64,000 nt of DNA from Henckelia pumila (Eukaryota > Streptophyta > Magnoliopsida > Lamiales > Gesneriaceae), in assembly GCF_033568475.1 (NCBI RefSeq), contig NC_133120.1, forward strand, positions 98,541,180 through 98,605,179, in the 5' to 3' direction. Below the pieces are notes generated by a model that was not told where the DNA came from, did no database searches, and was given only the letters and a program-made list of their open reading frames with translations. This document shows, one piece after another, positions 51,027 to 63,885 of this stretch (the stretch's first letter is position 1; every line of letters begins with the position of its first letter). A program made the translations under genes and the position numbers.

Positions 51027-51799
51027 TAGGGTGATCAAGGTGCGTTTTTTAGGCTTTTTGAAAAAATAATTAAACCGAATTTTCCTTTGTGATACGGTTA
51101 TATATATTTTTTAATTGCAGATTTACTTTACATATAAAATTGGCTTCGCAGTTTCAAGGGGTTGCTGGCCGTTTACGGTTTAAATTCAAGGGTTGTGGGC
51201 GGGTGGTTTACGGTTTTTTTATAGTTTTTTTAAATGAGAAGTAGAATGAGAAAATTAAAAAAATATTCAAATTATTTAAAATAATAGTATAAGAAAAATA
51301 ATAAATAACGTCTTTAACCACACATAATACAAAATATAATTATATAAAATAGATCAAATAAAAAATCAAAATGTTAAAATAGATGCTTTAAGATTCATTT
51401 CTAGTCATGATTATCAAAATGTTAAAATAGGTGCTTTAAGATTTATTTCCAGTCATGATTATAAACCATTTTGAATAATGTTTGTTGTATTAATAAAGAA
51501 AGAAAGAATGAAAGAATGAATGAAGGCAAAATATTGGAGGGTAGCAAAGAAATTTAACGGAGAGCAAGTTATAAATAAAAAAATATCGTTAATAACATTA
51601 TTTAAAATAACTATACAAAAAAAAGCGGTGCAGGTGGTTTTGGGTAAAAATAATAACCGCACCATGGTGGCGGTGCGGTTTCATTATTTTTTTTAAAAAT
51701 CTGCAGTTATATTAAAAAAAATAAAAAAAACTTGTTACGTTGCAGTGCGATATGGTATGGTCGGTTCGGACGGTTCTTGAAATTTTTTGATCAGACCTA
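51027..51799. mobile_element. hAT-like non-autonomous element
   Basis: Ends TAGGGTGATCAAGG at 51027 and, inverted at 51799, TAGGTCTGATCAAA. Subterminal motifs are repeated and partly complementary: GGTTTACGGTT, GCGGTGCGGTTTC, GGTTCGGACGG. No transposase frame. No convincing 8-bp duplication, so the limits are tentative. Confidence 0.45.
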
Positions 51800-52749
51800 A
51801 TAAAAATAAGGGGATAAAAAATTAAAAATATAAATAATTGAGAGAAAAATGAAACTAAAAATATTTGGAATATGAGAGAATGGTTTTGAAATGGTTGTGG
51901 GCCTGAACATGATGATTTGAGTTATGGACTGTTGAATAGAATTGGGCTAGTAACTTGAACTGGTCAAAATTAATGGGCCGTGTACAGAAGCTATTTCAAT
52001 CCCAAATAAAAATCTTGTAAATAAATGCTTTTTAAATTTTATCTCATATTTTACCTGTCGCCTGCAATCTGCAATCTGCATGTTGATTTAATCATACAAG
52101 TCTCTTTTGCATGCTTTTTGTGTGTTTTATATAGTTGGAATATTTATCATAAACACCATAATTTCTGTTATTCTCATGTTAATGATTTTTTTAATATAAA
52201 AGTTTAAAGTTATAGCTAAATATATGCATTTTTGAATTAAAAAATTTAAATATATATATATATATATATATGATTGCAAATTAATTAAAGTAGATTTTAA
52301 ATTCTGTGATAAAAAAATTTTCACATGTCAACAAAATAAGTTGATTGCCCAAGATTTTTTAAAAAGGGTTGGACCGATGGAGTAAAAGAACAAAGGAATT
52401 AGCTTGCACCAAAAAAGGAAGTTGTTACATCAATCTTTAAATGGTGATATATATTGAGACAATGACGAAGATGTCTCACGTTATACTTTATTATGTCATC
52501 CAACCTGAAAATGGAAAAATAATTGCATGAACTAGCTAATTTGGTTATGGGGATATTTGGCATTGAAGTAACAACAATGTTGTAGGCTAAAGGATGGTGA
52601 GTTGTTTGACTTTACTCATGAATGTGGACCACGAGATTATGAAATAACTGCCTTTCACAAATTGAATATATCTTATTATAATAATAATAATAATAATTAT
52701 ATTAGTGTTAACTATATAATGATAATTTTATAAAAATTAATATATCAAA

Positions 52750-52797
<48 letters not shown>

Positions 52798-53117
52798 TAA
52801 CAACACATAAATAACTATTATTTTGATATATGTAGTTAAAATATGATTTTATTATTCAAAATAATTTAATTCCATTATTTTTTTTTTCATTTTTACTGGT
52901 ATCAATAGTTGGAATGAAATTTAACAACCATTTCATTCTTTCATTCCAAAGTTGATTTAATTTCATTCCTATCTTATTCATTTTCAACGTACCAATCATG
53001 CCCTTAGAGTTACTCAATTCAAAAAATAAACAAAACATCAATCCGTAAAAAAACAAAACAAAAAAAAACATTCTTATTCGGTAGTGAGTTCAATTTCCAA
53101 CAAGGTGGGTTGTTAAA
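51800..53117. other. Intergenic, no gene seen
   Basis: AT-rich with (TA)n at about 52250-52271 and (AAT)n runs at about 52677-52697 and 52747-52798. No coding. Confidence 0.5.
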
Positions 53118-53119
53118 TA

Positions 53120-53379
53120 TTCCCTCCGTCCCAATTATATTGTCCACGTTTTCTTTTTTGTTTGTCCCAAATATATAGTCATATACCATATTTATAATAT
53201 TTTTTTACACTTCTTTACTAATATACCCCTATTAACTACACCTTGAAAATTGTGCAATCATTTTTTAATACATTAAATAGGGATAAAATAGGAAGTTCAT
53301 ATAAATTTTGCTTTCCCAATACATTTTTCTTAATCTATGTGAAAATCCAAAGAGGACAATATATATGGGATGGAGGGAG
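53120..53379. mobile_element. Stowaway MITE, copy 2
   Basis: 260 bp, ends TTCCCTCCGTCCC and, inverted, CTCCCTCCATCCC, flanked by TA at 53118-53119 and 53380-53381. Inverse orientation to the copy at 32787-33044. Confidence 0.9.
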
Positions 53380-53593
53380 TAGTATTTTTCCTCCTCATTT
53401 GTGTGTGTGTATATATATAGACCTGGCCACGGTCCGGGTCCGGGTTGGCATTTAGCCAACCCTTAACCAGACCGGCTATGGCCGGTTCCGGTCCGGGTTG
53501 GTGAACCGGCGGTTTCGGTCTGGGTCCGGGTTCGGTTAAACGCCGGTTTAGGGTCCGGGTTAACCCGTGAAATTTTTAAAAAAAATATATTGC

Positions 53594-53629
53594 AACGCTC
53601 CAGCACTGATTTTGCAGCGCTGGGGCGCT
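53594..53629. repeat. GC module pair (14-8-14) inside hAT
   Basis: AACGCTCCAGCACT (53594-53607), 8 bp, then AGCGCTGGGGCGCT (53616-53629). The second is the reverse complement of the Athila variant AGCGCCCCAGCGCT. Spacing is identical to the Athila arrays, although the host element is a DNA transposon. Confidence 0.85.
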
Positions 53630-53895
53630 GCCCCTTCGAATTAAATTCGAAGGGGCAAGACCCCAACTCCGCAAGTGAGCAACTTCAATTTTTTTTTTAA
53701 TTTTTAAACAAATGTTTAATAATACATATTCTTTAAATAATCTCAATCAAATATTTCATATCTCCATAATAAAAATCTATTACATTTATTAAATAAATAA
53801 TATATTAGAATTTCAACATCTTATGACTTATATTACAAATCTATTACATTTTATTCTACTTCACTCGCATTTTCTCCCGTCGTAGTTCCGGATGT

Positions 53896-56800
53896 TCATT
53901 CGGTATCATCTTGGTCTTCTTCATCACTTTGAATATGTTGTGTTCGAGTAGCGGCTTTTGACCAATCATTGAGCAAACATTGGGCTTCCAAATTTTTCGG
54001 CCTTAAGCTAGAACGTCTCTCGTTCAATGTATTTCCTCCAATACTAAATGCTTGCTCCACTGCAACTGTTGAAACCGGACAAGCTAGAATTTCTTTTGCC
54101 ATTATAGCCAAAATTTGATATATTTGTGTTTTTTGCGACCACCATCTCAAAATGTCGAAGTTTTTCTCATTTGTATCACTAAAATCAAAAATAGTGGTAA
54201 AATAATTCTTAAGTTCCTGACTGGAACTTGAGGATCCTCGTGGACGTTTCGTCCGTTTCCTTAATAAAAGTTGTGCTTTAGTAAGTTTAGAAGTAACATT
54301 ACTAGTTGCAGTGGATTGTGTTTCATGTGAAACAATTTGTCCACCATATTTGATGTTATATTCATTATAAATATCAAGTAAATGAGTTTTAATATTAAAC
54401 AAAATCAATGAGATAGAAGGAATCGTTTCCGCAATATGCTCCAAAGATTCATAATATAATGTTAACATGTCGCTTAAGCAATCTAATTTAAGTCTAGGAT
54501 CTAAAACAAAAGCACATAAAAAAATTTCAGGAATGAGCAAAAAATATTTTTCCCATTTTTCTTTCATGACGAGAATACATTGAGATAAATCACTATCATT
54601 AGATTTAACATGTTAATGAAAAATACAAGCAATGTTGCAACAATGTGTTAAAACTAAATGTGAAGTAGGGTAATAAACACCGGATAATTGGTCACTAGCA
54701 TCTAGGGGTGTTCACGGTTCGGATAACCGCCCGATACGAACCGAAACCGAAAATTCGGTTCGGTTTTCGGTTTTCGGATTTCTGGATTTTTGGTTTTTCG
54801 GTTCGGTTCGGTTTTTTTTCGCGGTTAACCGAATCGAACCGAAAAACCGTTATTTTTTTTTGTTTTTTTTTGTTTTTTTTTGTTTTTGAATTTGAATTTT
54901 TTTACCAATCAATTAATATGTATATCAATATTGTGTGCTCATAAAATTAATTTTATTGAAAAATTGAAATAACAAAAGTCATCCTTCGTTCTTTTTTTAA
55001 AAAAACATAAATGTTTTAATTAGTTATCTAATTATTCAAACATACTTGAATTGTGGATTCAACTTGAAAAATGTATTGGTTTAGTAATTTGAAAAAATAT
55101 TGATTTTTGAAATAGAAATAATTAAAAATTAATGAAGTTATTTTATTATATTATATATACACATATTTGCATTATATATTACATTATTTTTATAAATTCA
55201 AAAATTATTATTATTGAAATTAAAAACGTTAGCAATTTTTTTTGTTTTAAATGCAGTTATTTTCAAATATATTTTTCGAAGTATTAAATCACAAATATTT
55301 GATTTAACCATTAATTTTTTCCAAAAAATTATTCGAATAACTAAAAATATTTAGTTTTTTTTTTAAAAAATTATTTTAATATTTTTTTCAAAAAACCGAT
55401 TTTTAGAAAAAAAAAAGTTCAAAAATTTTTTTATTTTTAAAAACCGAAAAACCGAACTGAAAAACCAAAATAATTTCGGTTAAAAACCGAACCGAACCGC
55501 CCAGTTCGGTTCGGTTTTCGGTTTGGTTTTTCGGTGAACCGAAATTTTGGTTTAACCGAAATTTCGGTTCGGTTCGGTCCAAACCGCCCAAATGAACACC
55601 CCTACTAGCATCATTAAAAACTTTTAAAATTTCACAAATACTAGTGCATATGTTCCATTAATTTGAAAACAAATAAATATCACGAGCTTGAACAAATTGA
55701 TGAAAAATTGTACATAATAAATCTTTATATTCAAAAGAGGATAATAACAATTTATATGTTGAATTCCAACGAGTTGGAACATCTCGTGCAAACCGCTTAG
55801 GCTTCCTACCATTTACTCTACAAAAATTTCCTCATTGCTTCATAACTTGAGGATGCGTCCATAAATAATGAATAGCGTTCCTAATTGGTTGAATATGTAT
55901 GCCTAAAATTTTTAGCCCGTCTTGAACACACAAATTTAAAATATGACATGTGCATCTAATATGAAAAAATTTGTCACATAGTGATGGTTTACATATTTCA
56001 ATAAGCTCACTAATACTAGAAGTATTTGCACTAGCATTATCAAAATACATTGAAAAAACTTTGGTAGTTAGACCTATTTTTCTAAAATAACAAATATAAG
56101 TTGCGAAATATTTTGTGTCGTGTGTGATTCGTTGAAACATCTATATGCAAGCAACCTTTTTTGAATGTTCCAATCATTATCAATCCAATGACATGTAATA
56201 CCCATATATGAACAACCTTTTGCCAATGATCACTCCAAATATCGGAACACAAAGAAACTTTATTATTCAAACTATAAAATTCCTTAATTAATTCTTTCTT
56301 TTGATCAACGACTAACTTTTTCATTGTGCGTTTGAGACTATTCTTGGAATACGTCTAATAGAAGGATTTGCACTTGTAGAAAGCCAATTTTTAAAAGATA
56401 ATTTATCGCTAAAACTAAAAGAAAGTTGTTCAACCGCACAAAATTTAGCCGTTTCTTCTCTAAATCTAGCTTCGTTATATTTAAATAGTTGAGATTCATT
56501 ACCCGATTGAGAAGAGAATGCCGGAATTTGAGTTTGACCACGATCAATACCAATTTCCATCAGATGATTTTTATCGATATGCCGCGTCAAAGTTTTATAA
56601 CCACCTCCTTGTTTAAATTTGTAACATTTTGAACAATATTTGCATTTGGCTTGCAAATCACCGGAGGGAAGCGTCACCTTGTCGAAATGTTTGGTGAAGA
56701 TATCGGATGTTGGGCGAGACACCGCTCGAGTTTGTCTTTGAGAGGCCGCTGGATCGTTCATACTTTCTTGACTTGCATGATGACGTGGTGGTGGTGGTTG

Positions 56801-57004
56801 TTCAATTTGTTGTCTTTGTTGCGCCTCTTGTCGAATTTCTTGAATTTCATCATCGGAATATTCAAGATCAAAGTCATCGACATTGAATTGAGGATACTCG
56901 ACCTCGGGTGGTATGATGCTCTTTTCCTTTGTCACCCCTACGACTTGATCCCGCTCCAGACATTTGTAATTGTATAAATATGAAAATAAATCAACAATTG
57001 ACAA
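53896..57004 (-). pseudogene. hAT transposase (RICESLEEPER/zf-BED type), broken
   Basis: Would bind and move the surrounding hAT element. Minus-strand pieces in order: 57004-56321 with an acidic N-terminus and a BED-type zinc finger (CKYCSKCYKF...TLTRHIDKNH); 56324-56082 with KVSLCSDIWSDHW; 56140-55832 with DNASAN and RCTCHILNLCVQDGLK; then, beyond a stop and the MITE, 54567-53896 with LDPRLKLD and the C-terminal dimerisation region LACPVSTVAVEQAFSIGGNTLNERRSSLRP. At least three frameshifts (near 56340, 56222 and 56080), stops and the 902-bp insertion inactivate it. Confidence 0.88.
54703..55604. mobile_element. hAT-type MITE inside the transposase gene, perfect 8-bp TSD
   Basis: 902 bp, ends TAGGGGTGTTCACGG and, inverted, TAGGGGTGTTCATTTG. 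Flanked by ctagcatc at 54695-54702 and 55605-55612, a perfect 8-bp duplication. Both subterminal regions are packed with ACCGAA/TTCGGT repeats; the interior is AT-rich. The host frame resumes correctly on both sides, so the insertion broke a readable transposase. Confidence 0.93.
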
Positions 57005-57491
57005 TAAACCAATAATCGAAACATGATATTTTTGATAATTTAAGAAACTAAACGGAATTGAGAATAGAGAGAATGAAGAGAGAATTGTGTAAACAAAATG
57101 AAATGAGGTTGGGGATATTTATAGATAAAATCATAAAAAGTAGGTTTAAAAAAAAAATAAATCCGGTAGATCCGGCGGGTCGGCCGGGTTTCAACGGCCA
57201 CGAAATTGTGGCCGTTGAGTGATCCAACGGCCACTTGCTAGTGGTCTTTGGATCATCTGGGCGCCCCCATGGGCGCCACGTGTCCTACCCGCCGGGTTGG
57301 ACGGTTCCAACCCGGCGGGTCAGACCCGTTCAACCCGGCGGGTCCAACCCGCCGGGTTGACGGGTTTTCCTTTGGAAAACCGGGACCGGACCGCCTAGTG
57401 GCCGGTCCAGTCCCGGTTCCGGGTTGGACCCGTTGACCACGGGCCGGTTTTGGGCCGGGTCTGGGCCCAACCCGGCCCTTGGCCAGGTCTA

Positions 57492-60400
57492 TATATATAT
57501 ATAATTAAAATGTTCAGCTAAACATGATCGTATGGAAATCGTGAAATGTCATTAGGGGTGAGAAAAATACCAAATTTTCGTATTCCGAGGTTGATGTTGA
57601 ACTGAAAAATAAATCGAATTTACTAAATTTTTGGCATACCGAAAATATATAAAAATTTAAAAACATATAATAGTTTTAAATATATATATATATATATAAA
57701 TGTAAAAAAAAATTATGAGGTTTTTTTTGGGTATGAAACGGTATATATATCGACATCCTACCGAAATTTTGATATACCGTAAAATTTTGATATAATCGGT
57801 ATGCTAGTTATATGTATAGAAAATTTCGGTATGATATTGGTATAAAAACTTTTATACCATAATTTTCGATACGATATATAATTTTGGATGTTCAGCTGAA
57901 AATCTTTACTTTTAAAAAAAATTGGATGTCAACTCAGTTAGCATCCATATTACCAGTACATTGTACACTAGTATCCAGGGTAACAAAACTGTCGATATAA
58001 ATTGATGTACAAAATGGGTGCCAACTGCCTTGTCCATGATTGACTAGGGTAAATTAACCTTAATTTCTTCAGTGGTGATTTGTGAAGACAAAGATATTTA
58101 TCATTTTTATCCTAGAATTTTTAAGACATGTTATTAAATTAAATTGGAATTATTTCTCCAACTGATTTTTTTTTTTTAAAAAACTAAATATAAGGGGGTT
58201 GAAATTTAATTAAAAGATAATAAAAATAAAATCTACATGGTAATTAATTGAAGTCAAGCTTATAATATTTTTCAAAAAAACTGTATACTATTTATATTTA
58301 TTATTGGATCATAAGATCGATAAATGTTGGGTTAAGCGTAGTGAGATAATTGCTAGGAAATTAGCCAGATGGGTTACAAAATTTCTTGATGCTTTAATAG
58401 TGAGCTATATATATACTGATATACTATTTCAGTATTTTGTTGATAAAATAAGGATGCAATGAATTTGAAAGGGTGGAAGCATTTATGGTAAAGGTGAAGA
58501 AGAATCGTGATACATACTTTTTAGATATTACATTAAATGCGTGTGTACAGTGCCTTTTATGTTTATCAGGTGATTGATTTAACTTTCAACTTTGGCAAAG
58601 TTATGATTTTACCAATCGAAATTATTATACACTACTGGGAAAAAACAAACAGGATCACAGAATATATAAATAGATACATTCAAATTACTGTAGTTAACAT
58701 GTGTATTTATACACATGGGCCATGATAAAAAACAAGAGAAATCGTTCCATAAATGTAAATTACATTTAATATCAGCAAATCAAGATTTCAGATACCATCA
58801 TAGACCACACAAAAAAAACAAAGTATATTCATGGTCGTGAATGCTAAATTGTTCCATCATCACTTCCAAAACATAAACGATCAAAACTCGAAGATCCAAA
58901 AATCCATTCCGATCGATGTCTCAATCAACTTGAAGTACACCCCTTTAAGAGCTAAGATGATGATGTTTTTGTTATAATTAGGCCTCGAGCTAGCTAGAAA
59001 TCTAAATCTCTAATAACTAACATGTCATGGCATGAACAACTTTTTGTTTTGAGTTAGTTTTGAATCATGCTAAAGATACGTTCAATATATTATGAGACAT
59101 CGATATTTAGTTTAATCTAAGCATATGAGAGAATTTTTATTGATGAGATTTCGACAACAAATGAAATTTATTGGACCTTAAAAAGATTAGAACCGATGGA
59201 GCGGCTCGACCGTTCAGAATCCCATGCAGGAAATTTGAACAACCCGGCCCATCCCACATGGCCCGCCCGCCGTTAATGCAATTTGCATTAACTCTATTTC
59301 TGCCATCGCTTCTCCACCTGTTTCTCTTCTTCTTCTTCCTTCTCCTTCTCTTTCTCACCACCAATTATTCAGAGCTTTCTCGTTAAATTTGATATGTCGC
59401 TTATCATGTCTTTTCTTCTTCCTCCTCCCATTCTTCAATCCATGTATACTTTCACATGATCCCATCCGTTATCAATTCTTAAATAAAGGTTCTTGCAAGA
59501 AACCAAAGTAGCATCATACTATATATCAATCTACTTCACAATCCAAATGCTTCTTTAATTTCCCGGCATTATTCCTTTTACTTGAAATAATAAAAAGATC
59601 CCCACTTCTTCTATATCCCTTCCCCGAACTTGATTCTGTAAAGGGTTCGTTTTCCCCGTCACAGTTTCTTGAACGTAAGTTTCTGCTGTGAAAATGTTAA
59701 TTAAGCTTCATTTTCTGTTGCTGAGGTTTTAACATAATTATTTATTCTTTTTGTTGGCATGCAGAGAGAAAAGATTTGAGATTTACTCCACCAAGTTTGT
59801 GGTGAAAAAACACGGCGGTGTACTGAAAGAGTGCCATTATATTTCAGATTTTGTGTAAGGTTTTTTTTTTTTTTTTTGGAAAAAAATTGTATAATTTTAG
59901 TCTTTCGGCATGTCGGGACCAGGAAATTAAACAAATGTCTTGTTTGGAGAAATCAAAGTTAATGCAGATTAAGATACTGCCAGATCAGCAATCACTTTCA
60001 ACCCAACGTACTATATATCTCCAAGAAACCAAAAAAGTGGAGAAAAAAAATAAAAAAACTAGCCAAAGCCATTTCATGAGTGAGCCAGTGAGCAATTTTT
60101 TAGGGTTTCTTGGTTGAGATGTGGATCCGAATTTTCAGGCCAGTGAGAAAAACGCCACCATTCTTGGGCAGAAGAGAAGGTTCCATGAATTCTGGTTTTC
60201 AGAATTAATTAAAGTACTAAATCATGACTTCTCTGGTGTACTACATTAAATTCATTTATCCACCCTTCATTTCAACGTGCAACTAGCACGAACATCGCCA
60301 TTTATTATCTTTAATGAACACTTATGGCGACTATCAAATTAAATTTTATATCACGTCAATTAGATTTTCTATATTATATTTTTTTGTCATGAGTAAACCG

Positions 60401-60622
60401 TCAACAAGTCTTTGGTTTCATGTTTTAAACTCCTTCGGAGATCTTATCATGAGATAGACCATTCTTTTTACTTTTCTTTTAACGGATCATGTATATATAT
60501 ATATATATATTCTTCGTACGTGTTCTCATTGTAATTCTTTTACATTTCAGTTTCAAGACTTGAGCTTTTATATATCTATATTTCTCTGCGTACGTGGATT
60601 ACAGGGTAAGTAGTAGTTGAAG
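57492..60622. other. Intergenic and HD-ZIP IV upstream region
   Basis: 57553 to about 57880 resembles the GGTATACC MITE family (left end TAGGGGTGAG; right end not found). The palindrome GTTAATGCAATTTGCATTAAC lies at 59272-59292. CATTAAATGC at 58531-58540 is close to the HD-ZIP IV target GCATTAAATGC. A C/T-rich leader-like zone begins near 59580 with a possible leader intron (GTAAGT at 59674, acceptor near 59763). (TA)n at about 60491-60511. No coding gene. Confidence 0.45.
59272..59292. promoter_or_regulatory. 21-bp palindrome upstream of HD-ZIP IV gene
   Basis: GTTAATGCAA-T-TTGCATTAAC, perfect ten-base arms around one base, 1.33 kb before the ATG. TTAATGCA is near the L1-box/HD-ZIP IV core TAAATGCA, so it could bind an HD-ZIP dimer, possibly the gene's own product (inference). 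Confidence 0.45.
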
Positions 60623-63600
60623 ATGTTTCCGCAAAACATGTTTGACGGGCACCAATTTTTACTGGACATGGAGCACAAAACACCAGAAAATGATCAAATG
60701 GACGACTTAATCCGAGGTGATGATCTGAATGAAACAAAATCTGGCACTAATATCATGGAAACTCCGGGCTCCATTGATGATCAAGACCCCAGCGAAAGAC
60801 CCAAGAAGAAGCGGTACCATCGCCACACGCAGCATCAAATCCAAGAAATGGAATTGTTAGTACTACACTTGCCTTAATATCAACACATTTGTGAAAAGAT
60901 TCTTCATTTTTTGAACATTGTAACAGATATTTCAAGGAATGCCCGCATCCTGATGACAAGCAAAGAAAGGAACTTGGCCGGAGATTAACGCTGGAGCCTC
61001 TGCAAGTGAAGTTTTGGTTCCAAAACAAGCGCACCCAGATGAAGGTGCATGAAGAGATCTCTGTTTCTTTGCTCAACTTGTTTTGAAGCTTTGTTTGATG
61101 TAGTTAATTTCACTGACGATGAATAAATATTGACATTGTGCAGGCTCAACATGAACGCCATGAGAACACGAGTCTGAAAACCGAGAATGATAAGCTTCGC
61201 GCAGAGAACTTACAATACAAGGAAGCTCTCAGTAATGCTACTTGTCCCAACTGTGGGGGACCTTCTGCCATTGGAGAAATGTCCTTTGATGAGCAGCAAC
61301 TCAGGATAGAAAATAGCCGCTTGAGAGAAGAGGTAACTGCAAGAGGACTTAGGCAGTGTTTGGTAGAGTTCGTAGGAACCACTTAATTCTAAGCGTGTTT
61401 CCTAGAAACTTTCCCAAATATTACCTTAATCAATCGTCGGTATCTTGTAAAAATATGATTGAGTAATGGCTATATATGTATTTCGTTTCCAGATTGATAG
61501 GATATTCGGGATAGCTGCAAAGTATGTAGGCAAACCTATGCTCACATCTCCTCATCTTCCTGAAGGAGCGGCTCGTTCGCTTGATCTTGGAACAGGGAGT
61601 TTCGTGCCACAAGCAGGAAATATTGCTGGAGAGCTTTTTGGAGCTCCGGACCTTCTTAGGTCGATTTCTGGCCCTACCGAAGCCGACAAGCCGGTGATCA
61701 TCGAGCTGGCAGTGGCAGCTATGGAGGAACTCATACGAATGGCGCAAACTGGAGAGCCCTTGTGGGTTCGGAGTGCTGAGACGGGTTCTGTTCAGATTTT
61801 GAATGAAGATGAATATATTCGAACTTTTCCTCGTGGGATTGGACCAAAGCCATTGGGAATGAAATCCGAAGCCTCCCGGGAGTCGTCTGTCGTCATTATG
61901 AACCATGTTAATCTAGTGGAGATCTTGATGGATGTGGTATGTTCATTTCGCTAGCTCATTATATAAAGCTTGTCTTGGATTCATTTGAAAAACCGAATAT
62001 ATAATCGATTATTCAATGCGATGTAACTGTAATTGTAGAATCAATGGTCGAGTGTGTTCTCCAGCATTGTTTCCAGAGCAACGACCGTGGAAGTATTATC
62101 TACCGGCGTTGCAGGCAACTATAATGGAGCTCTTCAAGTGGTATATATATATTTTTTTATAGTATTTGATTATTTCATACATCAAAATTAAGTTCACTGA
62201 ATGATATATGGTGACCGGATTCTTGCTGAAGTAGTTCATATACTGCAGCTAGCTAATTGTTTTACTGATATGTTCTCATGTTGTGATTTCAGATGACAGC
62301 CGAGTTCCAGGTCCCGTCTCCATTAGTTCCAACCCGCGAAATCTATTTCGTCAGATACTGCAAACAACATACGGAAGGCATTTGGGCTGTTGTTGATGTT
62401 TCTTTAGACAACCTCAGAGCTACATCTATAACAAGATGTAGAAGAAGGCCATCAGGTTGTTTTATTCAAGAACTTCCCAATGGTTACTCCAAGGTATTAA
62501 ACCATATTCAGATCTTACCCTGATTCTAGCCCGAATAGTCCTACTCGGGTTCGTAAAATTGTATCTAACCTTAATATGTCAGGTTACATGGGTTGAAAAT
62601 GTGGAGGTGGATGACAGATCTGTTCATAGTATCTATAAACCTCTAGTTGAATCAGGAATGGCATTCGGGGCAAGACGATGGGTAGCAACACTTGACCGAC
62701 AATGTGAACGATTAGCAAGTGCAATGGCAAACAACATCGCAGCTGGTGACATTGGAGGTAAATTATAAGGTACTGTTTGCAACCTAAAAAAGTAAGTGAT
62801 TATGAAGATTCTCTTAACAAATTTGCTAAGAGAATCTCCATAATCACTTATTTGTAGAGGTTGCAAACACTACCTAATTATGCTTTGATTATTAATTTAA
62901 TGTCCTTTTTCGCAACACTGGTCTAGAAAAGAAAAGCTAAATGAAATTATCATGAAGTGATATCGTCCCCCGGGGGTAGAAAGAGCATGCTGAATCTGGC
63001 TGAAAGAATGGTGATGAGTTTCTGCACCGGTGTTGGTGCTTCAACCGCGCATACATGGACTACTCTTTCTGGAAGCGGTGCCGATGATGTTAGAGTCATG
63101 ACTCGAAAAAGCACGGATGAGCCCGGCAGGCCGCCTGGAATTGTGCTGAGTGCCGCAACTTCATTCTGGCTTCCAGTTTCACCAAAGAGAGTTTTTGATT
63201 TCTTGAGGGATGAGAATTCGAGAAGTGAGGTATACATGAAAGGTTCCATCAAGCATTGAACATTGTTTGGTATGAATATTTAACTTGTCTGATTTTGTAT
63301 CTTGTGCTTCATGTATGATAAATTAAAGTGGGATATTCTTTCGAATGGCGGCCTCGTTCAAGAAATGGCACATATTGCCAATGGTCGTGATCCTGGAAAC
63401 TCCGTTTCTTTACTCCGTGTTAATGTAAGTTTTTAATTAGTTCCATTACCTTGGAAAGTTTGATTTGCCTGTTATTATTTAAATCAAGGCCATCACATTT
63501 TAATATAATAATGCAGAGTGCAAATTCAAGCCAAAGCAACATGCTGATCCTACAGGAGAGTTGCACAGATTCGACGGGCTCATATGTCATTTATGCACCA

Positions 63601-63885
63601 GTCGACATTGTGGCCATGAACGTCGTCTTAAGCGGTGGGGACCCGGATTATGTTGCCCTCTTGCCATCGGGCTTTGCTATACTTCCCGACGGGCCGAATA
63701 CTCATCAGGCAGGAGGAGGCCTGGAGATTGGTACCGGCGGATCTTTACTGACGGTCGCATTTCAGATATTGGTTGATTCGGTCCCGACCGCGAAGCTTTC
63801 GTTAGGATCCGTGGCAACGGTCAATAGCCTGATCAAGTGCACTATTGAAAGGATAAAAGACGCTGTTCTAGGCGACGGTGCATGA
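60623..63885 (+). CDS. ATML1/PDF2: HD-ZIP class IV transcription factor (MERISTEM L1/PDF2-like), 10 exons
   Basis: Nuclear regulator of epidermis (L1) identity; members bind L1-box DNA (family knowledge). Exons: 60623-60855, 60927-61044, 61144-61332, 61493-61936, 62039-62140, 62293-62493, 62583-62757, 62958-63229, 63329-63424 and 63517-63885. All introns are GT-AG, the frame is unbroken, 732 residues (relatives about 740-760). Homeodomain about 61-118 ([16 protein letters not shown]...[13 protein letters not shown]). Zipper-loop-zipper about 118-185 with the CPNCGG cysteine pair (C151, C154). START domain about 247-475 ([31 protein letters not shown]) and a START-adjacent C-terminal domain ([41 protein letters not shown]). 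Start is the ATG at 60623. Assignment within ATML1/PDF2/HDG2 is uncertain. Intron 7 carries a MITE hairpin. Confidence 0.95.
62769..62874. mobile_element. Tourist-like MITE hairpin in intron 7
   Basis: 106 bp, ends GGTACTGTTTGCAACCT and, inverted, GGTAGTGTTTGCAACCT, flanked by TAA at 62766-62768 and 62875-62877, the PIF/Harbinger target. The whole insert folds: AAGTGATTATG and GATTCTCTTA pair with their complements around a ten-base loop. It begins nine bases after the splice donor of exon 7 (donor at 62758). Confidence 0.88.

Larger units (their letters stand above)
53418..57491 (-). mobile_element. hAT transposon with degraded transposase, TSD tatatata
   Basis: 4.07 kb including a 902-bp MITE. 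Terminal inverted repeats TAGACCTGGCCACGGTCCGGG (left) and TAGACCTGGCCAAGGGCCGGG (right, inverted). Both flanks are tatatata. Many ccgggttgg / ccggcggg subterminal repeats cover about 150-300 bp at each end, probable transposase binding sites. The transposase is on the minus strand. One GC module pair lies at 53594-53629, next to a 27-bp palindrome (53631-53657). Confidence 0.88.
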
